Position numbers and translations under genes: made by a program
Shown here: one piece after another, positions 1-7,029 of the stretch
How positions within the stretch are numbered: the first letter of the stretch is position 1
Layout: each line of letters opens with the position of its first letter
Source: Oscillospiraceae bacterium
GTDB taxonomy: Bacteria > Bacillota > Clostridia > Oscillospirales > Ruminococcaceae
Assembly: GCA_017544185.1 (NCBI GenBank)
Contig: JAFYEQ010000393.1
Location: forward strand, 1-12,051
Direction of reading: 5' to 3'
Length of the DNA: 12,051 nucleotides
The notes under the pieces: model-generated
Told to the model about the DNA's origin: nothing
The model's input: only the letters and a program-made list of their open reading frames with translations
Database searches by the model: none

Positions 1-238
1 CCTTCTATAGTTTAACAAGAATTTTGTATACGTTTATTACGACCGCAATGTCATGCCTGTCATAAGATATATAGTTGTTTCACTACCCTCTGTGTATCAT
101 CAGCGGGCTACGTGTCGCATGTATCTTCATGATAGCTTATCGTTACAGTATCGCCATCGCGTGTCACATATGGTCTTAGCATCTTTTTTCCCGGAGTTGC
201 CTCCTATCATACGCAAAGCTGTATCATCATGCTGATGC
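1..238. other. 3'-flanking region without a recognisable gene
   Basis: This stretch lies downstream of the DUF815 ATPase gene and looks more A+T-rich than the genes beside it. The longest reading frames are a 60-codon plus-strand frame with no family resemblance and a 27-codon minus-strand frame (210 to 127) with no upstream ribosome binding site. I see no clear hairpin-plus-T-run terminator and no member of the repeat families present elsewhere in the window. It probably holds the 3' untranslated end of the ATPase transcript and perhaps control sequences for a gene beyond the left edge, but nothing specific can be supported. Confidence 0.4.
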
Positions 239-1435
239 CTATGAGATCTCATGGCTCGCCACCACCGATTCCACGAACTGCTTTGCAGCCCTGCCGCTCC
301 TTCCGCTCCTTCTCAGGGCAAAGGCCTCAGCCTTCTCGAAAAGCTGTTCCTCAGGCATATCCACGCCGTACTTCTCCGCAAGATGGGATACTATGCGCAG
401 ATAGGTCTCCTTGTCGGGCTTCAGGAAGGTCACCTTCAGACCGAAACGGTCGGCCAGGGACGCCAGCTCCTGACGGGTGTCCCCCGCATGTATATCGTCT
501 CCCTGACGGGAGGTGAAGCTCTCGCGCACCAGATGCCGCCTGTTTGAAGTGGCGTATATCACGGTGTTTGAAGTTCGTGCGGCAGCAGAGCCTTCCAGAC
601 ACGCCTTGAGGGTGGAGAAGTCCTCGTCGTCTGCCGCGAAAGACAGATCGTCGATGAATATTATGAACTTCAGCGGGTCGTCGGCTATGCGCTCCAGCAC
701 ATCGGGGAGCATATGCAGCTGCGGCTTTTTGAGCTCTATAAGGCGCAGTCCCATATCCGCATATTCATTGACTATCGCCTTGACGGTAGAGGACTTGCCT
801 GTGCCGGCATCGCCGTACAGCAGACAGTTGGCAGCGGGGAGCCCTTCGAGCAGCGCCTTGGTGTTGTCCTCCACCTGACGCCTCTGCTCGGCATACTCAT
901 GCAGGTCGGAGAGCCTCTGCTGGTCGGGCGACAGCACGGGCACCAGTTCCTTGCCCCTCATCATGAACGCGGTATACTTGGCGAACATGCCCGTCCCCTT
1001 GGTGAACAGGTCGTCTATGCGCTTCTTGTACATGCTGCGGAAGTCATGCCGGGTGTTCTCCCACTCGGGGAGGCGTAAAAACTCGCCCATGGCAGCTGCC
1101 ACGTCGCCCGGGGTCAGCATGCTCACCTGCTCGAGTATGTTCAGCTCATTGTCCACCGCACGCTCCATCACGAAGGGTACGGCCTCGCGCCGTGCCTTCA
1201 TCATGATGTACGGGTTCTCGTCCTCGTATGCGGCTTTGAGTATATAATCAGACAGATTGCCTCTGTGACGATAGAGGTTATGGGCGAAGGCTCCCACGGT
1301 GTCGGGGGTGGGATCGCACAGCATCTGATGCAGGCTCGACATGGTAGTCAGGCTCAGCAGCCCTCTGAACACTGCCAGATACGACAGACCGTCCGCCAGT
1401 CTGCTCAGCTTTTCACGGTTCGTATTTATATCCAT
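239..1435 (-). CDS. DUF815 family AAA+ ATPase (COG2607-type)
   Basis: A 398-residue cytoplasmic P-loop ATPase. An N-terminal helical region (about 1-190) precedes the AAA+ core. Walker A is GDAGTGKSS (208-216, K214), Walker B is FIIFIDDLSF with D262/D263, and a sensor-1-like segment YATSNRR has N298. The C-terminal LRRSGRSGRAAKQF segment resembles a sensor-2 or arginine-rich lid. This arrangement, with the IDDLSF Walker B and the long variable N-terminus, is typical of DUF815, whose cellular role is not established. I chose ATG at 1435 because GGGTGAT sits at ideal ribosome-binding distance before it. An in-frame ATG four codons upstream (1447) has no such site and itself forms part of that Shine-Dalgarno. 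The gene has its own consensus promoter (1662-1690) and a long repeat-filled leader, so it is probably monocistronic. The family call is firm; the biological function is unknown. Confidence 0.93.
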   Translation of the reverse strand: MDINTNREKLSRLADGLSYLAVFRGLLSLTTMSSLHQMLCDPTPDTVGAFAHNLYRHRGNLSDYILKAAYEDENPYIMMKARREAVPFVMERAVDNELNILEQVSMLTPGDVAAAMGEFLRLPEWENTRHDFRSMYKKRIDDLFTKGTGMFAKYTAFMMRGKELVPVLSPDQQRLSDLHEYAEQRRQVEDNTKALLEGLPAANCLLYGDAGTGKSSTVKAIVNEYADMGLRLIELKKPQLHMLPDVLERIADDPLKFIIFIDDLSFAADDEDFSTLKACLEGSAAARTSNTVIYATSNRRHLVRESFTSRQGDDIHAGDTRQELASLADRFGLKVTFLKPDKETYLRIVSHLAEKYGVDMPEEQLFEKAEAFALRRSGRSGRAAKQFVESVVASHEIS

Positions 1436-1475
1436 AGTATCACCCATCCAGTCATAATAATCAAGGATCAGGAAT

Positions 1476-1521
1476 GTAGGGGGCCAACGGCTCTCCTACG
1501 GAGACCTCGTGTCGGCCCACG
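1476..1521 (+). repeat. Dispersed palindromic intergenic element, copy 1a
   Basis: The element begins GTAGGGGGCC and ends GGCCCACG, so its ends are partly inverted. Its centre is a perfect 5-bp hairpin, TCTCC-TAC-GGAGA. The segment 1500-1521 is identical over 22 bp to 1571-1592 in the neighbouring copy. Related copies occur at 4868-4912 and, inverted, at 12021-12051. It resembles a REP/MITE-like non-coding repeat; no transposase is near. Confidence 0.7.
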
Positions 1522-1549
1522 GGAACGCATCAATAGGCCGTTACCGTCT

Positions 1550-1592
1550 GTAGGGTCCATGGTCCCCTATGGAGACCTCGTGTCGGCCCACG
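1550..1592 (+). repeat. Dispersed palindromic intergenic element, copy 1b
   Basis: This is a second copy in the same orientation, 74 bp from the first. It starts GTAGGGTCCATGG and ends with the same 22-bp segment as copy 1a. Its central hairpin is degraded (CCCCTATGGAG in place of CTCCTACGGAG), so the two copies are diverging duplicates. A CCGTTCCCG box follows at 1609-1617, and the same GGGAACGG box flanks the element at 4853-4860. Confidence 0.7.
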
Positions 1593-1661
1593 AAAACATC
1601 CAAACACACCGTTCCCGCTCTATCCAATATCTTATGCGGTCATCATTAGCTTAATATAACT

Positions 1662-1690
1662 ATTATACCACAACTGCAGACGTTTGTCAA
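1662..1690 (-). promoter_or_regulatory. Consensus sigma-A promoter for the DUF815 gene
   Basis: Read on the minus strand, TTGACA (1690-1685) is separated by exactly 17 nt from TATAAT (1667-1662). A TGG immediately before the -10 gives an extended -10. Both hexamers match the consensus fully. A run of seven A residues (1710-1704) lies about 14 nt upstream of the -35, at the position of a distal UP element. The predicted transcription start is near 1655. Confidence 0.85.
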
Positions 1691-1733
1691 GACGCAAGTG
1701 ACATTTTTTTGTTACATCCGTAAAATACCTGCA

Positions 1734-1765
1734 TCTCCACTCTCAACTCTCCACTCTCAACTCTG
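1734..1765 (-). repeat. Heptanucleotide array at the 3' end of the DUF624 gene
   Basis: On the plus strand this reads TCTCCAC, TCTCAAC, TCTCCAC, TCTCAAC, then TCTG: alternating 7-mers giving a 14-bp period. On the coding (minus) strand the last unit contains AGTTGA, which provides the final Ser codon and the TGA stop (1759-1757) of the DUF624 gene. Matching arrays occur at 6994-7025 and 11287-11349, also at gene 3' ends. Confidence 0.85.
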
Positions 1766-2440
1766 TTTCTGCTCCTCGCTCTTTTCGTCATCCTTGTCCC
1801 ATGCCTTGCCCTTCATGTCCTCTGCGATCACAGGGGCATACTGCTTGAATATGTTCACGAAGCGAAGGGAGTATAACATCGCAAAGAGCCCTGTGCCTAT
1901 GATCAGGAACACATACGCCACAGCAGGCACCAGCCAGCACAGATAGCCTATGGCGGCGGAACATATCAGCAGCCCGATCGTGTCGGGGAAGTGCTTCAGC
2001 GACAGCAGGAACGCCGTCCTCAGCGTGGCCTTGACGGTATTGTCGAAGGTGGCCTGCACGGGGAAGACGTAGAGCAGCACAGCGGCGTATACCACCATAA
2101 TGCCTATGCTCACCGCGTTCATGACGGACGCGATCTCCATATCCGAATGCGCCCAGAAATACATATCCACCGCGCCCACAGCGCCTACGGCGGCCATGAT
2201 CAGCCATATCACCGTGGCCTGCTTGAAGTTGCTGCCGAAGGACTTGAAGTAGTCCTTCACCACCGAGGGCTCGCGGGAGCGCACGATCTTCATGCATATG
2301 TCGAAAAGCGCCGTGGTGGACGCGCCTATGGTGATCACAGGCAGTGACGTCAGCAGCCATAAAAGCGACAGGATCAGCAGATCGCCTATGCGGGATATGA
2401 CGATGAATACGGGGTTGTCCACGGAGAAGAACTTCATCAT
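1757..2440 (-). CDS. DUF624 / YesL-like integral membrane protein
   Basis: A 227-residue protein with about five hydrophobic segments (near 12-34, 75-95, 105-127, 151-170 and 172-191) and a charged cytoplasmic-looking tail (KGKAWDKDDEKSEEQKQS). The N-terminal signature LPVITIGASTTALFD (33-47) is characteristic of DUF624, the family of Bacillus YesL, which is commonly encoded beside carbohydrate-uptake and pectin-use genes. The molecular role of the family is not settled. ATG at 2440 is chosen because it overlaps the isomerase stop as ATGA and has GGGAG just upstream; the in-frame ATG at 2452 would have no site. The gene is translationally coupled as the last member of the GH28-isomerase-DUF624 operon. 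Its final codon and stop lie inside a heptanucleotide repeat, so the C-terminus may have been shaped by repeat insertion. Confidence 0.88.
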   Translation of the reverse strand: MMKFFSVDNPVFIVISRIGDLLILSLLWLLTSLPVITIGASTTALFDICMKIVRSREPSVVKDYFKSFGSNFKQATVIWLIMAAVGAVGAVDMYFWAHSDMEIASVMNAVSIGIMVVYAAVLLYVFPVQATFDNTVKATLRTAFLLSLKHFPDTIGLLICSAAIGYLCWLVPAVAYVFLIIGTGLFAMLYSLRFVNIFKQYAPVIAEDMKGKAWDKDDEKSEEQKQS

Positions 2441-3273
2441 ACGCTCTCCCATACCGAGCGGATGAACTTCTGCGCCTGCACTGCGTTGTCGGGCGACGTG
2501 TTCTCCAGAGTTACGTGTATATAGGGCTTGTCCCGCTTGATAAAGCGCATTATGGACTCGTACTCCATCTCGCCCGTGCCTGCTGCGACAGATACGATCT
2601 CGCCGTCACGGAGGATATAGTCCTTTATGTGTACCACGGCGATGTCCTTGCCCAGGAGATCCATCGCCTCCGCGAATATCTCCTCTCTGTTCCCGCAGTT
2701 GTCGGCGCAGAGCAGGTTCACAGGATCGAATATGATCTGCAGATTCGGAGACGCGATATCATCCAGCACGCGCCTTGCCTGCGCGGGAGAATATACGATA
2801 TGCTTCCATACGGGCTCTATGGCGAATATGACGCCCATGGTCTCGGCGTATCTCACCACAGGGCGGAGCCGCTCTATGAACAGGCTCAGAGCCTCTTCGG
2901 TATGGCAGGCGGGCTCGTACTTGTAAGCGGAGTTGGGCGCTCCCGTCTCCGTGCCCACCACGCCGCAGCCCAGATGGGACGCGAAGCGGATATGCGCCAT
3001 ATACTTTTCGGTGATATCCGCCAGCCGCACGGGATCCGGATCTGCCAGATTAAGGTAGCAGCCCAGCACGGCTATATCCAGCCCGTTCCGCTCGAACAGG
3101 TGCCGAAGGTACATGGCATAGCCCGGGGTCAGCGCCGTAGGGCGCATCATATCGGGGGACACCGACTTTGACAGCGCGATATGTCCGCAGGTGAAGCCCT
3201 GCAGATGTATCAGCGGGAGCAGCTCCTCCAGCGGGCGCTTCTCTCCGTCGTGTATACGCAAGCCTAACTGCAT
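2437..3273 (-). CDS. Sugar phosphate isomerase/epimerase (xylose isomerase-like TIM barrel)
   Basis: A 278-residue cytoplasmic protein of the AP-endonuclease-2/xylose-isomerase-like TIM-barrel superfamily. Four residues at the ends of successive strands fit the usual divalent-metal set: E153 (FAIEPV), D183 (IIFDPVN), H215 (AVVHIKD) and E257 (VTLENTS). Length is normal for the family. The start at 3273 has a strong GGAGG seven nt upstream; longer frames reaching 3411 run antisense-like through the GH28 gene and encode a basic, low-complexity extension, so they were rejected. The gene overlaps the GH28 end by 10 nt and the DUF624 start by 4 nt. It probably isomerises or epimerises a keto- or uronic-acid sugar released by the GH28 enzyme, but the exact substrate cannot be read from sequence; members include tagatose/fructose epimerases and hydroxypyruvate isomerases. 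Confidence 0.88.
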   Translation of the reverse strand: MQLGLRIHDGEKRPLEELLPLIHLQGFTCGHIALSKSVSPDMMRPTALTPGYAMYLRHLFERNGLDIAVLGCYLNLADPDPVRLADITEKYMAHIRFASHLGCGVVGTETGAPNSAYKYEPACHTEEALSLFIERLRPVVRYAETMGVIFAIEPVWKHIVYSPAQARRVLDDIASPNLQIIFDPVNLLCADNCGNREEIFAEAMDLLGKDIAVVHIKDYILRDGEIVSVAAGTGEMEYESIMRFIKRDKPYIHVTLENTSPDNAVQAQKFIRSVWESV

Positions 3274-4820
3274 ACCGTTCCCTCCGTCTCGTCTACGTTG
3301 GTGAGCATACACAGCTCGCCCACTGCGCCTGTGATGCGAACATCGTCCAGCACCAGTCTGTGTACGTTCTCTGCGGTGATGCCGCTCCTTACCGTCTCCC
3401 CCACGCCGCACAGCATGGCGGGAACGAAGGGTACAGCATCCTCCGCGAAGGATATATCCACATGTCTCATGACTATCTCATCTATAGGCCGCTCGGGCAG
3501 ACCTATGAAAAAGGCCGCCGACGCATGGCACCCCGTGCAGCGCACGTTCTCGAAGATCAGCCGTTTCATATACGGCGTGGTCTCATCTACGGGATGGGGA
3601 GCACGGTCCTGCACATAGTCGGTGCGCCCGTCCGGGTCGCAGAAGTAGAAGGCATTGGCCGCAAAGGGCACCTTCACGCCATCCATCACTATGTCGCGGA
3701 ATATCACGTCATCTATCACCGACAGCTCGCCCCGCCCCCTGCGGGTCTTTATGCGAAGTCCCCTGTCGGTGTTTTTGAAGCTGCACCGCTCCACGACTAT
3801 ATCCTTCACGCCTGCGCCGATCTCGCTGCCTACCGTCACCGCGCCGTGACCGTTCTGCATCAGGCAGTGGCGTATGTGTACGTCCTCGGAGGGGGTGCGG
3901 TACTTCCTGCCCATATAGATCTTACCCGACTTGATGGCTATGCAGTCATCCCCCAGTGTGAACACGCAGCCGGATATGTCTGCCCTGCGGCAGGACTCTA
4001 TGTCCATGCCGTCGGTATTGGGGGAATCGGCGGGGTTGCGTATGTCCAGACAGCACAGGGTCACGTCCTCGCAGAAGTAGGGATGCACCGTCCATGAGGG
4101 GCTGTCATGGAGAGTGAGCCCGTATACCGCTATATCCTTGCATCTCTCGAAGAACATGAGCCTCGGACGGAAGGCACCTCTCATAGTCTTCTCGTCATAC
4201 CACCAGTCATCATGGGAGGCGTTGCCGTTGATACTGCCTCTGCCGTATATGACCGCATCCTGTACGTCCGTACCACATACGATCCCCGCGAACATATCCA
4301 GCGGGTTCCCCTCCCAGGTGCCCAAATTATACTCATCCGTCTCGTCATAGCTCATTATCATGCCCGGAAACACGGGATGGGACCAACGCTCCTTATCGGC
4401 GATAAGCTCTGCTCCCTCGGCTATCTCCAGGGATATCCGGCTCTTGAGGAATATATTCGTGATCTTGTATCTTCCCCGGGGGATGAGCACGCGGCTCTTC
4501 GGGGGACACGCCATTATGGCGGCCTGTATGTACACCGTGTCGTCGTGTTCGCCGTCGCCGTATGCGCCGAAGCGTCTCACGTCCAGCGTGACGAACTCCT
4601 CCGCCGTGGTGATCTCCACCTCGCCGCCGTCCTCCCCCGTGAAGCGTATACGATACGTCTCACAGGGTTTGAGCCCGTCGATATAGTTCACGCTGCGGGC
4701 CCTGCCGTAGAGCTCGCCGTTCACGTATATGTCCCGTGGTATCCTCGTGTCATAGGTGCCGCCGTCATCCGCCTCTATCACCGCGAATCGGGCGTACACC
4801 GCCTTTACTGTTATATCCAT
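3264..4820 (-). CDS. Glycoside hydrolase family 28 (polygalacturonase-type), cytoplasmic
   Basis: A 518-residue pectin-active hydrolase. Residues 1-75 look like a fibronectin-III-like beta domain, followed by the right-handed beta-helix from about 80 (RRFGAYGDG.HDDT entry motif). All GH28 signatures are present: NTDG (268-271, D270), GDD (D291/D292), GHG (324-326, H325) and RIK (356-358). The family hydrolyses alpha-1,4 bonds of polygalacturonate or related rhamnogalacturonan. There is no signal peptide, so it probably acts inside the cell on imported oligogalacturonides, as the intracellular exo-acting members do. ATG at 4820 follows AAGGGAAATATT; the upstream ATG at 4877 lies in a dispersed repeat and is rejected. 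It is the first gene of a tight operon with the isomerase and DUF624 genes. No convincing promoter was found in the 161-nt gap upstream. Specificity (exo versus endo, galacturonan versus rhamnogalacturonan) is not decided. Confidence 0.94.
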   Translation of the reverse strand: MDITVKAVYARFAVIEADDGGTYDTRIPRDIYVNGELYGRARSVNYIDGLKPCETYRIRFTGEDGGEVEITTAEEFVTLDVRRFGAYGDGEHDDTVYIQAAIMACPPKSRVLIPRGRYKITNIFLKSRISLEIAEGAELIADKERWSHPVFPGMIMSYDETDEYNLGTWEGNPLDMFAGIVCGTDVQDAVIYGRGSINGNASHDDWWYDEKTMRGAFRPRLMFFERCKDIAVYGLTLHDSPSWTVHPYFCEDVTLCCLDIRNPADSPNTDGMDIESCRRADISGCVFTLGDDCIAIKSGKIYMGRKYRTPSEDVHIRHCLMQNGHGAVTVGSEIGAGVKDIVVERCSFKNTDRGLRIKTRRGRGELSVIDDVIFRDIVMDGVKVPFAANAFYFCDPDGRTDYVQDRAPHPVDETTPYMKRLIFENVRCTGCHASAAFFIGLPERPIDEIVMRHVDISFAEDAVPFVPAMLCGVGETVRSGITAENVHRLVLDDVRITGAVGELCMLTNVDETEGTVCS

Positions 4821-4839
4821 AATATTTCCCTTACAGAAA

Positions 4840-4912
4840 GAGTTGAGATAACGGGAACGGCGATCCTGTAGGGACATGGTCTCCTGCGGAGCCCTGCGTG
4901 TCCGCCCCTACG
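4840..4912 (+). repeat. Composite intergenic repeat: heptamer remnant, GGGAACGG box and palindromic element
   Basis: From left to right: GAGTTGAGATA (4840-4850), a single reversed unit of the heptanucleotide family; the box GGGAACGG (4853-4860); then the palindromic element (4868-4912), which starts GTAGGG, has the hairpin CTCC-TGC-GGAG, and ends CCCCTACG. The outer ends GTAGGG and CCCTAC are perfect inverted repeats. The heptamer-plus-box junction is mirrored at 6982-7000 in reverse orientation. It occupies the leader or promoter region of the GH28 operon. Confidence 0.7.
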
Positions 4913-4939
4913 AACTAATACCCGATATCTAACTTCAAA

Positions 4940-4964
4940 GGGCTGTTGCTCACCGCAGCAGCCC
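4940..4964 (-). terminator. Terminator-like hairpin after the zinc-ribbon gene
   Basis: GGGCTGTTGC (4940-4949) pairs with GCAGCAGCCC (4955-4964) across a 5-nt loop. It begins 18 nt beyond the stop of the small zinc-ribbon gene. Read on the minus strand there is one C-A mismatch and a short TTTGAAGTT tail; on the plus strand that position is a G-U pair. The short T tail makes this a moderate terminator candidate, separating the envelope block from the GH28 operon. Confidence 0.5.
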
Positions 4965-4981
4965 CGTAAACTTAAGATCTG

Positions 4982-5335
4982 TCACTTGAGATGCGTGCCG
5001 CACTTGGCGCAGAAGTCGTTGCCGTAGCTGTTCTGCGTACCGCATACAGGGCACTTGCGTCTGGCGCCCGTGGTCTCCCTCGCATCGGTGACCGCAGACT
5101 CCACTTCCTTTATCTCTTCGATCTTGGCCTTTATGCGGCCGCTCTCGTCTGTGCCGTTGCAGTACATGTCATAGCAGATCTTGCCCAGCTCATAGAACTT
5201 CTTGCGAAGATCCACTTCGTTCTTTGCGCGTTTTGCATATCCCTTGGATATGTCCACAGCCTTGCCCGCGGTCTCACCGAGCATCTTCGCACACTGTCTG
5301 GTGATGCCTATAGCCTTGTCGGTCATCTCGCTCAT
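4982..5335 (-). CDS. Small zinc-ribbon domain protein of unknown function
   Basis: A 117-residue soluble protein. Residues 1-85 are charged and predicted largely helical (an amphipathic or coiled-coil stretch with many Lys, Glu and Ala). The C-terminus is a zinc ribbon: C95-x2-C98 (CPVCG) and C109-x2-C112 (CAKCG), ending CGTHLK. Such stalk-plus-ribbon proteins are common and unassigned in Firmicutes. ATG at 5335 has an excellent AAGGAGG seven nt upstream; the in-frame ATG at 5380 lies beyond that site and nearly touches the preceding gene. It follows the L,D-transpeptidase gene by 46 nt and probably shares its transcript. No function is claimed beyond metal binding. Confidence 0.8.
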   Translation of the reverse strand: MSEMTDKAIGITRQCAKMLGETAGKAVDISKGYAKRAKNEVDLRKKFYELGKICYDMYCNGTDESGRIKAKIEEIKEVESAVTDARETTGARRKCPVCGTQNSYGNDFCAKCGTHLK

Positions 5336-5381
5336 AGCAGATCCTCCTTTTTGCAAACGGTCACGATGATCCATCGTCACA

Positions 5382-6893
5382 TCAATAGTACATTATGCAG
5401 GGCGTGCCTCTGTCTACCATCTCGTAGAGCTGCTTCACCTCGGAGTACTTCATATTGATACAGCCGTGGGAGCCGTTGTTGATGTAGGTATTGCCGCCGT
5501 AGGAGCCGCGGCTCAGGTCATGCAGGCCTATGCCCTCGAAGGACAGCCTCATGAAGTAGGAGCAGGGCGCTCTGTAGGAGCCGTCGGGCGCTACCATGGT
5601 GTAGTTGGTGCACTTGGTATATACGCTGTATATGCCCTCGGGGGTCTTGCGGGCGGGATCGGTAGCCTTGCCCGATACTATCTGAGTGGTCTCGAACTGG
5701 AGCTCGCCGTCCTTGTAGTACCACAGATGCTGAGCGGAAAGGTCCACCTCGATATAGGTCTTGCCGATATCGTCATCAGCGGATCTGTCGGCCCTGAAGC
5801 CCATATATACATACCCCGTGTCCAGCTCGGTGTACCAGGGCTCGATGGTCTGGGTCTTGCCCTCAGCTATGTAGTCAAGGAGCATATCCACGGTCTTCTC
5901 CTGATCCATCCACCAGCCGTACTGACCTGTGGAGTAGCGTCCCTGAGACAGGGTGATCTGACCGCGCTCGGTGGTGTTGAACTTGCGGGTGGTCATGAAG
6001 GTATCGTACTTCTCGGCAAGACCTGCCACGTACTGCACGACCCTGCTGCGGTCGATATTGCCGTTGCCGTCGGTCCACTCGAACACCTGAGCACCCGTAA
6101 GGGTCTCGGTGGTATAGTCAAAGTTATAGGTGAGTATGAAGTCGTACTTCTGCTTGATGATATCCAGCTTTGCGGCCAGGTCCTCCGACTTGATCGCAGG
6201 CTCTCTGTAGCAGCCGCTCTTCTCCAGATCCACGTCCATATTGCCGTCCTTCACGTTGTCAAGGACGTACTCCACGACCCTCTCCACGTCGGCAGTATCG
6301 CCGTACACCTCGGGTATGATGAAGTATCCGTTCTCGCCGTAGGCTATGGACGCATTGGCAGTGTCGGTGCTGCCCCATACGGTGCGGCGCAGCAGACGCT
6401 CCAGCTTTTCCTCGTCGTAGACGGGATCCGTGTCTATGCGTATATCGTCCGAGTCGAACAGGGACATGAACCACAGCTTGTGATCCTGGGAATTGTATGC
6501 CTCTCTAACAGGAGCCGCCAGCTCTACCTTGTAGCCGAAGTCCGACAGATCCACGTCCATGGTATCTCCGCCGCGCATATGTATCTCCAGCGAGGGCACG
6601 TCGAACTGCTCCTTGAGCATGTTCGTCACGTCTGCGGTAGACATGCCGCTGACGTCGATATCATTGATGAAGGTATTGCTCAGGAATTTCCCCGCGTACT
6701 TGGAGAGCCCCACCAGATACCCTGCGCCGCATGCCAGCACAAGAGCGCCGATGGTGAGCCCGACTGCCAGCTTTTTCTGTCTTCTGGCGCGTCTGCTCTG
6801 AGCCCTGCGGCCTTCCTTCTTCTTCGCGATGGCAGCCGATATATCATATGACGTACCGCTGTCCAACGTGTACTCATCCGATCTTTTGCCCAT
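5382..6893 (-). CDS. L,D-transpeptidase (YkuD) with PG-binding/VanW-type stalk
   Basis: A 503-residue membrane-anchored enzyme of peptidoglycan cross-linking. A basic cytoplasmic N-terminus (about 1-42) leads to a single transmembrane helix (43-63, LAVGLTIGALVLACGAGYLV) with the remainder outside. Residues about 70-370 match the PG_binding_4-type region common in Firmicute YkuD proteins (entry NTFINDIDVSGMSTADV). The catalytic YkuD domain is C-terminal (about 380-503): H458 (GIGLHD) and S475-H476-G477-C478 (SHGCINM), with C478 the nucleophile that forms 3-3 cross-links or attaches proteins to the wall. ATG at 6893 is the only sensible start, though its ribosome site (TTGGGTAACT) is weak. The zinc-ribbon gene follows by 46 nt; upstream lies a 136-nt gap with repeats. 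The 461-codon plus-strand frame opposite it is a shadow. Confidence 0.95.
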   Translation of the reverse strand: MGKRSDEYTLDSGTSYDISAAIAKKKEGRRAQSRRARRQKKLAVGLTIGALVLACGAGYLVGLSKYAGKFLSNTFINDIDVSGMSTADVTNMLKEQFDVPSLEIHMRGGDTMDVDLSDFGYKVELAAPVREAYNSQDHKLWFMSLFDSDDIRIDTDPVYDEEKLERLLRRTVWGSTDTANASIAYGENGYFIIPEVYGDTADVERVVEYVLDNVKDGNMDVDLEKSGCYREPAIKSEDLAAKLDIIKQKYDFILTYNFDYTTETLTGAQVFEWTDGNGNIDRSRVVQYVAGLAEKYDTFMTTRKFNTTERGQITLSQGRYSTGQYGWWMDQEKTVDMLLDYIAEGKTQTIEPWYTELDTGYVYMGFRADRSADDDIGKTYIEVDLSAQHLWYYKDGELQFETTQIVSGKATDPARKTPEGIYSVYTKCTNYTMVAPDGSYRAPCSYFMRLSFEGIGLHDLSRGSYGGNTYINNGSHGCINMKYSEVKQLYEMVDRGTPCIMYY

Positions 6894-6980
6894 AGTTACC
6901 CAACTTTCAGATATCTTTTATCTTTGATCTGTGTTTATCTCTCATCTTTTGGAACGTGAGTCGGCGGAGCAGGCAACGAT

Positions 6981-7025
6981 ACCGTTCTCCCTATCTCAAC
7001 TCTCCACTCTCAACTCTCCACTCTG
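6981..7025 (-). repeat. CCGTTCTCC box plus heptanucleotide array at the 3' end of the repeat-protein gene
   Basis: CCGTTCTCCCTATCTCAAC (6982-7000) matches the reverse complement of 4840-4860 closely, then come TCTCAAC, TCTCCAC, TCTCAAC, TCTCCAC (6994-7021) and TCTG. The array ends 4 nt from the TGA stop (7032-7030) of the upstream gene. The sequence around that stop (AAGAGAGACTGACGTA, minus strand) is itself a degenerate version of the units flanking the peroxidase stop. A further degenerate stretch lies at 6950-6980. The 6894-7029 gap holds no gene and no clear promoter. Confidence 0.75.
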
Positions 7026-7029
7026 TACG

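Larger units (their letters stand above)
1436..1655 (-). other. Long 5' leader of the DUF815 gene, repeat-filled
   Basis: This is the predicted untranslated leader between the likely transcription start near 1655 and the ATG at 1435, about 220 nt. It contains two copies of the dispersed palindromic element (1476-1521 and 1550-1592) and an accompanying CCGTTCCCG box at 1609-1617. Each copy could form a small hairpin in the RNA. I see no recognised riboswitch or T-box consensus. Nothing here looks coding: the plus-strand 129-codon frame across it is built from repeat sequence. Confidence 0.45.

Noticed and set aside
127..210. A 27-codon minus-strand small ORF downstream of the DUF815 gene
   Set aside because: No ribosome binding site at a suitable distance and no homology I can recognise; likely chance.
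1734..1765. Short regular repeats that could suggest a CRISPR array
   Set aside because: The units are 7 nt with no spacers; they are simple-sequence heptamers, and no cas genes are present.
3274..3411. Longer N-terminus for the isomerase starting at 3411
   Set aside because: The extension is Arg/Gly/His-rich out-of-frame GH28 sequence; ATG at 3273 has GGAGG at correct distance and begins a normal TIM-barrel strand.
3360..4871. Plus-strand frames of 245 and 254 codons opposite the GH28 gene
   Set aside because: They are antisense shadows of a gene with full GH28 signatures; no ribosome site or recognised domain.
4868..4912. Palindromic element considered as a terminator
   Set aside because: There is no T run after it in either direction and related copies occur at non-terminator positions, so it is treated as a repeat.
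5466..6851. A 461-codon open frame on the plus strand opposite the L,D-transpeptidase gene
   Set aside because: It has no family resemblance, its composition is what a G+C-rich antisense frame gives, and the minus-strand gene has complete YkuD motifs.
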